A model generated the notes under the pieces. It made no database searches. It was not told where the DNA came from and saw nothing but the letters and a program-made list of their open reading frames with translations. Of a stretch of DNA of 60,000 bases, positions 55,480 through 60,000 are shown piece by piece; within the stretch, counting starts at the first letter, position 1, and the number at the start of each line of letters is the position of its first letter. The stretch spans positions 5,391,001-5,451,000 of the forward strand of contig WPIO01000002.1 in the NCBI GenBank assembly GCA_009760855.2, given 5' to 3'. The DNA is from Cristatella mucedo. Taxonomy: Eukaryota > Bryozoa > Phylactolaemata > Cristatellidae. The translations under genes and the position numbers were made by a program.

Positions 55480-55920
55480 TTGAGCCTTGTTTTGTCCATA
55501 CTTGACATTGGTAATTCAGTTTCTGCTGGACTACCGGATAAGCCATTAAGCCACTCCTGCTCTTCATAAAGACGGCCCCAAGTTGGATCAATAAATCCAA
55601 GAGGTTCAGCCGTTTCTGTCTCCTTTGCTCAAGGAGAAAGCATTGGCCGCCAGTTGAGCAACGGATGCAGTGCAAGATTCTTGCTCTGACCTGTTCCATC
55701 ATAGTATGGTGCCTCCATACCAAGCTGAACTTCTGCACCAGTTTCAGCCCTCTCGTGCCCTCCGGTCTGCTAACGACAAAAATGAGCTGCTTCATTCTTT
55801 CGCTTAAAGATTTCTGGCAGCATAAGGTTTCTTCTCCCCCGGTCTTTGAAAATAGGGCCCACGATTGCAATTCTTACGAAACGACCTCCTTCCTCCTGCT
55901 GCCAACTGGGGGCACATAAC
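55480..55920 (+). mobile_element. LINE family 2 fragment (plus strand)
   Basis: GGTAATTCAGTTTCTGCTGG, then FSRFCLLCSRRKHWPPVEQR-like coding and CTTCTGCACCAGTTTCAGCC...CGTGCCCTCCG. Collinear with 20160-20420. Frames broken. Confidence 0.75.
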
Positions 55921-55924
55921 TTAT

Positions 55925-56680
55925 AGCCTTCACATGCAGCTTATTTCATGCTACTCATCTCCCTGACTGCGCCCTAATTAGCTGTGCTTGCGCTTTCTTT
56001 TTGTTGTATCAGATGAAGTATGTTGGCTAACATATGAGAACGCTAACTTGCTTAGGCTTTGAGCGAGCGACATTTTCAGACAGAGATGCCCTACATGGCT
56101 GCCATATTAGTTGCCGTCATAGCTGCTGCCATAGAGCCTAGACTTGTTAGGACTCGGGCTTGTGCTGCCCCATCAGATCTGTGCTGTCACTAAACTGATG
56201 GGCCGAACGCTAGAGAGCTTTCAAACAAAAATCCCCGTGAATTCTAGGTAAGCACTAAGCTGTTCAATTGGCCAGCCATATAGCTATCACATAATTGGGA
56301 GATTATATCTTATCAATGGACTTCACACCACATGACGATTCATAGCTATTTCATGAGATTGCCTAATTCTCCAGGTGTGATTACTCCCACTGAAAATCGG
56401 TCGCTGATTCTGGTAAAGGTGGCTGTCATCAAGATTATGGGTTAAGGAAGGATGCAACTACTGCTTACTTAAATTACTTTCCTGCCGGCCTAAAATGCGG
56501 TATCGTAACAAAACAAAGCAGATTCATCAGGTATAATGTAGTTTTGGTAAAACTGGCATCCATTAAACAAACATTCAGTACTCTCCAATCGTTGCTGGTT
56601 CTTGCAAGTAGCCCAATTACCCATTCCCTTGCAATGCCACATCAAGAGCAGTAATAAATATAATTCCTATTTAGAGCAGT
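55925..56680. other. Unrecognised intergenic stretch
   Basis: No exon, RNA or repeat family recognised. 56640-56695 holds a short local duplication (AGCAGT(A/G)ATAAATATAATT, two copies). Confidence 0.45.
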
Positions 56681-56689
56681 GATAAATAT

Positions 56690-56845
56690 AATTAATTCGT
56701 ATACCACCCGGAGAGAACTCAATCTCTATTGGTCACTTAATATACCAAGGGGCTCCAGCCCACGACCTCGGTCCTATAACACATTCCCCTTGACCTAGGT
56801 TATTATAGGCTAGCACCTTAAACACTGGGCCAAACCAGCGACGCA
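56690..56845 (-). mobile_element. SINE family 2 copy (minus strand)
   Basis: Reverse complement of the shared tail (ATTCGTATACCACCCGGAGA, ACTCAATCTCTATT), GGGGCTCCAGCCCACGACCT and a decayed head. Collinear with 59718-59862. Confidence 0.8.
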
Positions 56846-57498
56846 GTGATTAGCCAGTGAAGTGGTTTCTAAGCAAGCCAACGTCCACAAAAAAGCAACC
56901 ACTCATGCTGTAGGTAATGAACCAGGTAGGTTGGCGTTAGAGGCACAAACATTAATTTTTGTTCTAGCATAGACAACAGACTAGCAGTTGTTTCTTAGTT
57001 ACCATATTTACGTTTTTGTTAGCTTAGGTCACATTACAGCATAAAAATGTAGAAAAGCAGCATTTCTTCTTAACATCCCTCCTGGAAAGAGGTGAACTGC
57101 ATTGTTTTAACATTTAGCACAACCGAAGTCGTCAAAGCAACAGGTTAACTAAACTAATAGAGTTCTTGATCTGGCTCCTTCGTGATTTACATGGTTTGCC
57201 TACAATGACTAAAAAAAAGATGTATGGCGATCAGTAATAATCTCTGAAGGCATCGGCAAGTGACCTGCGCAAGAATTGACATTCGCATCAACTAGTCCAT
57301 TGTCACCCTCCGGCCAGTCATCAACCATGTGCCTTCTTTTTTGAAGCTGAAAAGACAATTGACTATTAGAGAAGTAAGTCCACTGAAATATTCTCTATTA
57401 TTCAGCAGAGTGTTACATAGCCAAACGTCAATGGCAGTAACGCTGGGATAACCCGACAACTTTCTGCACGCCATACATAAAACTCCTAAATAAAGGGG

Positions 57499-58870
57499 AT
57501 TCGTGCCCGACGATCAAGAGCTGTGCTGCCTCTCGCTCTAGCTCGAGCTGCAAGGCAAACCTCACTGGGTTCAGGAGCCATTGAAAAACTGTAAGGCATG
57601 ATGTCGCCATCTTTAATCGCACATAATTGATGGGAGCCCCGCCTGAGTCAATGTCGAGGTCAAACTGTTAGGAAAAGAGATAGCAAAATGTATGTCCGTC
57701 TGTGAGGCCACAAAGACTACGTGAGTGTTACCAGGAGAGTTTTGTATGGCAAAATCACAGCCTAAGCGGCTTTCGGTACGCATTCGGTAGCCAACAGACT
57801 TCATCTCACGCAACAAAGAGAAAGTGTAAGATGCATAGCTGAGTCAGGAGAGCAGTTGAAGTAACATGAAACTAGCAGCTCGGGACGGCTAGAAAGGATG
57901 TGCGGTAGTCGGCAGCAGGAGAGTAGTTGTAGTTGCGTGAGAATCGTGGAAATGAGTTTCACGGTCTAGGGCCTGTATAGCAATAGCTTCTATAGCTAAC
58001 GGTCTTTAAGTGGATGAATGGCAGCTACAGGACCTGAGGGCATGATGAGGCTGAAACTGATGTAGAAGTTTAGCTAGGCATTGAGGAGCCAAGCCGTGGT
58101 GGACCTTTTTAGTCAGCGTAAGAACTTTGCTCTGTATCCGTTGATCAAGCGGCTGCCATCCTAGCTCTTTTAGCAAAGGAGACACGTGGTCAAACCTCTG
58201 GGACTTGCAAACTAGCCATACAGCCATATTCATACCAGCTGCCGGTGGCCTACTAGCTTTTTTCGGTATCCCATTCGAAAGGAGTTACAGTCATCTAGCT
58301 AAAGAAACTAAGGAGCTAGTTAGACTGTTCTGCAAGCCACCGTGGAAGATCGCTCCTTATCTTAGCTAGGGATTGGATATAATGGCTAGCTGTGGAAGCA
58401 GTCTTCTTAACGAACCTTTCAAAATTTAAGCCGCTGATGAAGACGGCACCTAAATTCCGAACACGTGGGGATGGTTGCACAGTAGCATCACCTATTAGAA
58501 AAGCAAAGCCTTCTAGTCCATACACATGCTTGGGTCTTCCTACGAGCAGCAGTTCAGTTGTATCACCGTTTAATTTATGGAAATTTTCCTACATACAGGA
58601 TCGAATGTCGGCAAGGCAAGCATTCAGCTTATCAGTAGCTTCAGGAGATTCCGAAGGTTTAAATGACAAAAATGCAGCTGCGTATCGTCAGCATAAAATT
58701 GATACCCTATTCCATGAGCAACTTTTCCCAGAGGTTGGGAATAAGTGGAGAACAGCAATGGACCGTGTGGTTTGGCATACGGAACGCTGGCCCAGAACAA
58801 CGCCAACGGTTTATTGTACAAGGCACGGAGCAGCAAGACGCACGACTGCCTTCGCCCCCTTCTCACACTA
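57499..58870 (-). mobile_element. LINE family 2, longest copy (minus strand) with intact YADD box
   Basis: The minus strand encodes PYAKPHGPLLFSTYSQPLGK, then QFYADDTQLHF (FYADD at 58684-58698, reverse transcriptase active site). Then come VYGLEGFAFLIGDATVQPSP, RNLGAVFISGLNF, HVSPLLKELGWQPLDQRIQS and the shared 3' region. Stops and frameshifts separate the pieces; everything upstream of the GPLLF motif is missing or unrecognised. Confidence 0.9.
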
Positions 58871-59715
58871 GAGTCCTCTTTCCCTCCTCCGGTTGACCCC
58901 GATGATTAATCGAGGACCACAACTGTGCAGCGGCCGATCCTGATGGTGAATCCACCATCTGGCCACCAGCGGTTACCGGCCAGGGTCCGTGCCACATCAC
59001 AGGCTCATTAGAGGAGCCGGCCTACACTCAAACTACAGACCGAGGACAAACTCTTGAGGGATTCCACATGTGACGAGTCTGGTTGATGAGACCTGGCCTC
59101 CACACGACTCGTACGATTTAAACCACACCAGTGCCTCGTTTGCCAGATGAACTTTAGTTCTCAATCGTTTAAGTAGGAATCCTGATCAACGTTGTGAAAG
59201 GAAGTTAACAGATCTAGCATCACTAGGACAGTGATATCCTGCAACTACGCTTCCTCGAAATGGTACGGCCGTAGCACGCTAATTAGGCCGAGCCGATCTG
59301 CTGAAAATACTGCCGTTATTACATGCTCCTACCGATCGTGGCAAAGAGGGTGTACACTAGACACTTGACGCGGTGGCAATCAGTACCAATTTTTCATTGG
59401 AACATTGAGTGTGGGGTGATTAAGAGGACCCAGAGATGTAAGCTGTGAACATGATGCTGTAGCTCAACACTACTCGCTTTCCTTTTTTCGAAGTCAAAAA
59501 GACGGTTCATGCAGGAGGTAATATATCATAACAGAGAGGAATGCAAATTCTAATTTTAACCACGGGAAATTACGGGATAAAATACAGCCCCAGCTCGCGC
59601 TTGGACAGATTGGAGACTTTTGACAATTCAGAGAGATAGACCGGCAGATTAACAAATCTGACTACAGATTAGATGCGCCGCTTACCACGGGCATTGAGCT
59701 CTTTTATCAGTAGCA
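58871..59715. other. Unrecognised intergenic stretch
   Basis: GC-rich at 58930-59060, otherwise plain. It may include further decayed 5' LINE family 2 sequence, but no motif was recognised. Confidence 0.4.
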
Positions 59716-59717
59716 GA

Positions 59718-59862
59718 ATAAATATAATTCATTTGTATAGCGCCCCAAGAGAACTAAATCTCTATTCGGGCGCTTCACACATGCCTCAGGGCTCGAGCCC
59801 ACGACCTCAGCCAGACCTTAGTTGGGGCGAGCACCTTAACCGCTGGACCAACCCAGCTCGGC
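59718..59862 (-). mobile_element. SINE family 2 copy (minus strand)
   Basis: Reverse complement of AATTCATTTGTATAGCGCCC, AAGAGAACTAAATCTCTATT, GGGCTCGAGCCCACGACCTC and TTAACCGCTGGACCAACCCA. Nearly a mirror copy of 42118-42262. Confidence 0.9.
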
Positions 59863-60000
59863 GAAAGCTTTCTTTAACGGCTTTTGGCCTTAGCATCTTA
59901 GAAATACAAAAATACAAGAATGACCAGCATCGAATGCGCATCATGATCCGGATGATCGAGCAGCATCGGAAAGCTTTCTTTTAGCTTTCTTTTCCATCAT

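Noticed and set aside
58392-58871. 159-codon plus-strand open frame as a gene
   Set aside because: It is antisense to the LINE family 2 reverse transcriptase with the FYADD box on the minus strand.

Overview
The window is non-coding-rich metazoan DNA, probably from an invertebrate. Coding potential is confined to short exons with GT-AG borders separated by kilobases of intron. Decayed CR1/L2-like LINEs, tRNA-derived SINEs and long microsatellites are everywhere, and no bacterial-style operons are present. The species cannot be named from the sequence.

The one confident gene is an integrin beta subunit on the minus strand. It starts at an ATG at 45640, with a signal peptide, and runs leftward off the window past position 986. 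Eleven exons can be placed: 45586-45640, 31517-31602, 28962-29066, 24639-24726, 24338-24469, 23746-24023, 18507-18590, 13261-13335, 7534-7719, 6269-6354 and 986-1193. They join in frame without a stop into 461 codons (1383 nt). They cover signal peptide, PSI domain, first hybrid segment, the whole beta-I (A) domain with MIDAS/ADMIDAS/SyMBS residues, and the second hybrid segment up to the first Cys-x-Cys of the EGF stalk. The EGF repeats, membrane helix and cytoplasmic tail must lie to the left of this window. The ten introns run from 169 bp to 14 kb.

The introns and the upstream flank (45.7-60 kb) hold mobile-element debris. LINE family 1 copies end in a GCGCC...GGGCGC hairpin followed by (ATT)n. 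LINE family 2 is a second CR1/L2-like family. SINE family 1 has clear Pol III A and B boxes. SINE family 2 has a 3' tail copied from LINE family 1. There is also a TA-flanked DNA transposon at 8568-9371 with pogo-like termini. A 1646-bp solo-LTR-like element (46159-47804) sits inside a LINE tail. Intron 1 carries a degenerate ~170-bp tandem array (32.87-34.67 kb, 11 units) and a degenerate CCCTAAA array (35.08-35.28 kb).

Right of 46 kb no second gene could be established. A GC-rich block at 54.73-55.32 kb is the only place where an unrecognised first exon seems possible. No conserved non-coding RNA gene, CRISPR array or novel multi-gene system was found. The most interesting items are the integrin gene with its divergent metal-site loop, the 170-bp array, the LINE/SINE tail sharing and the nested insertions.
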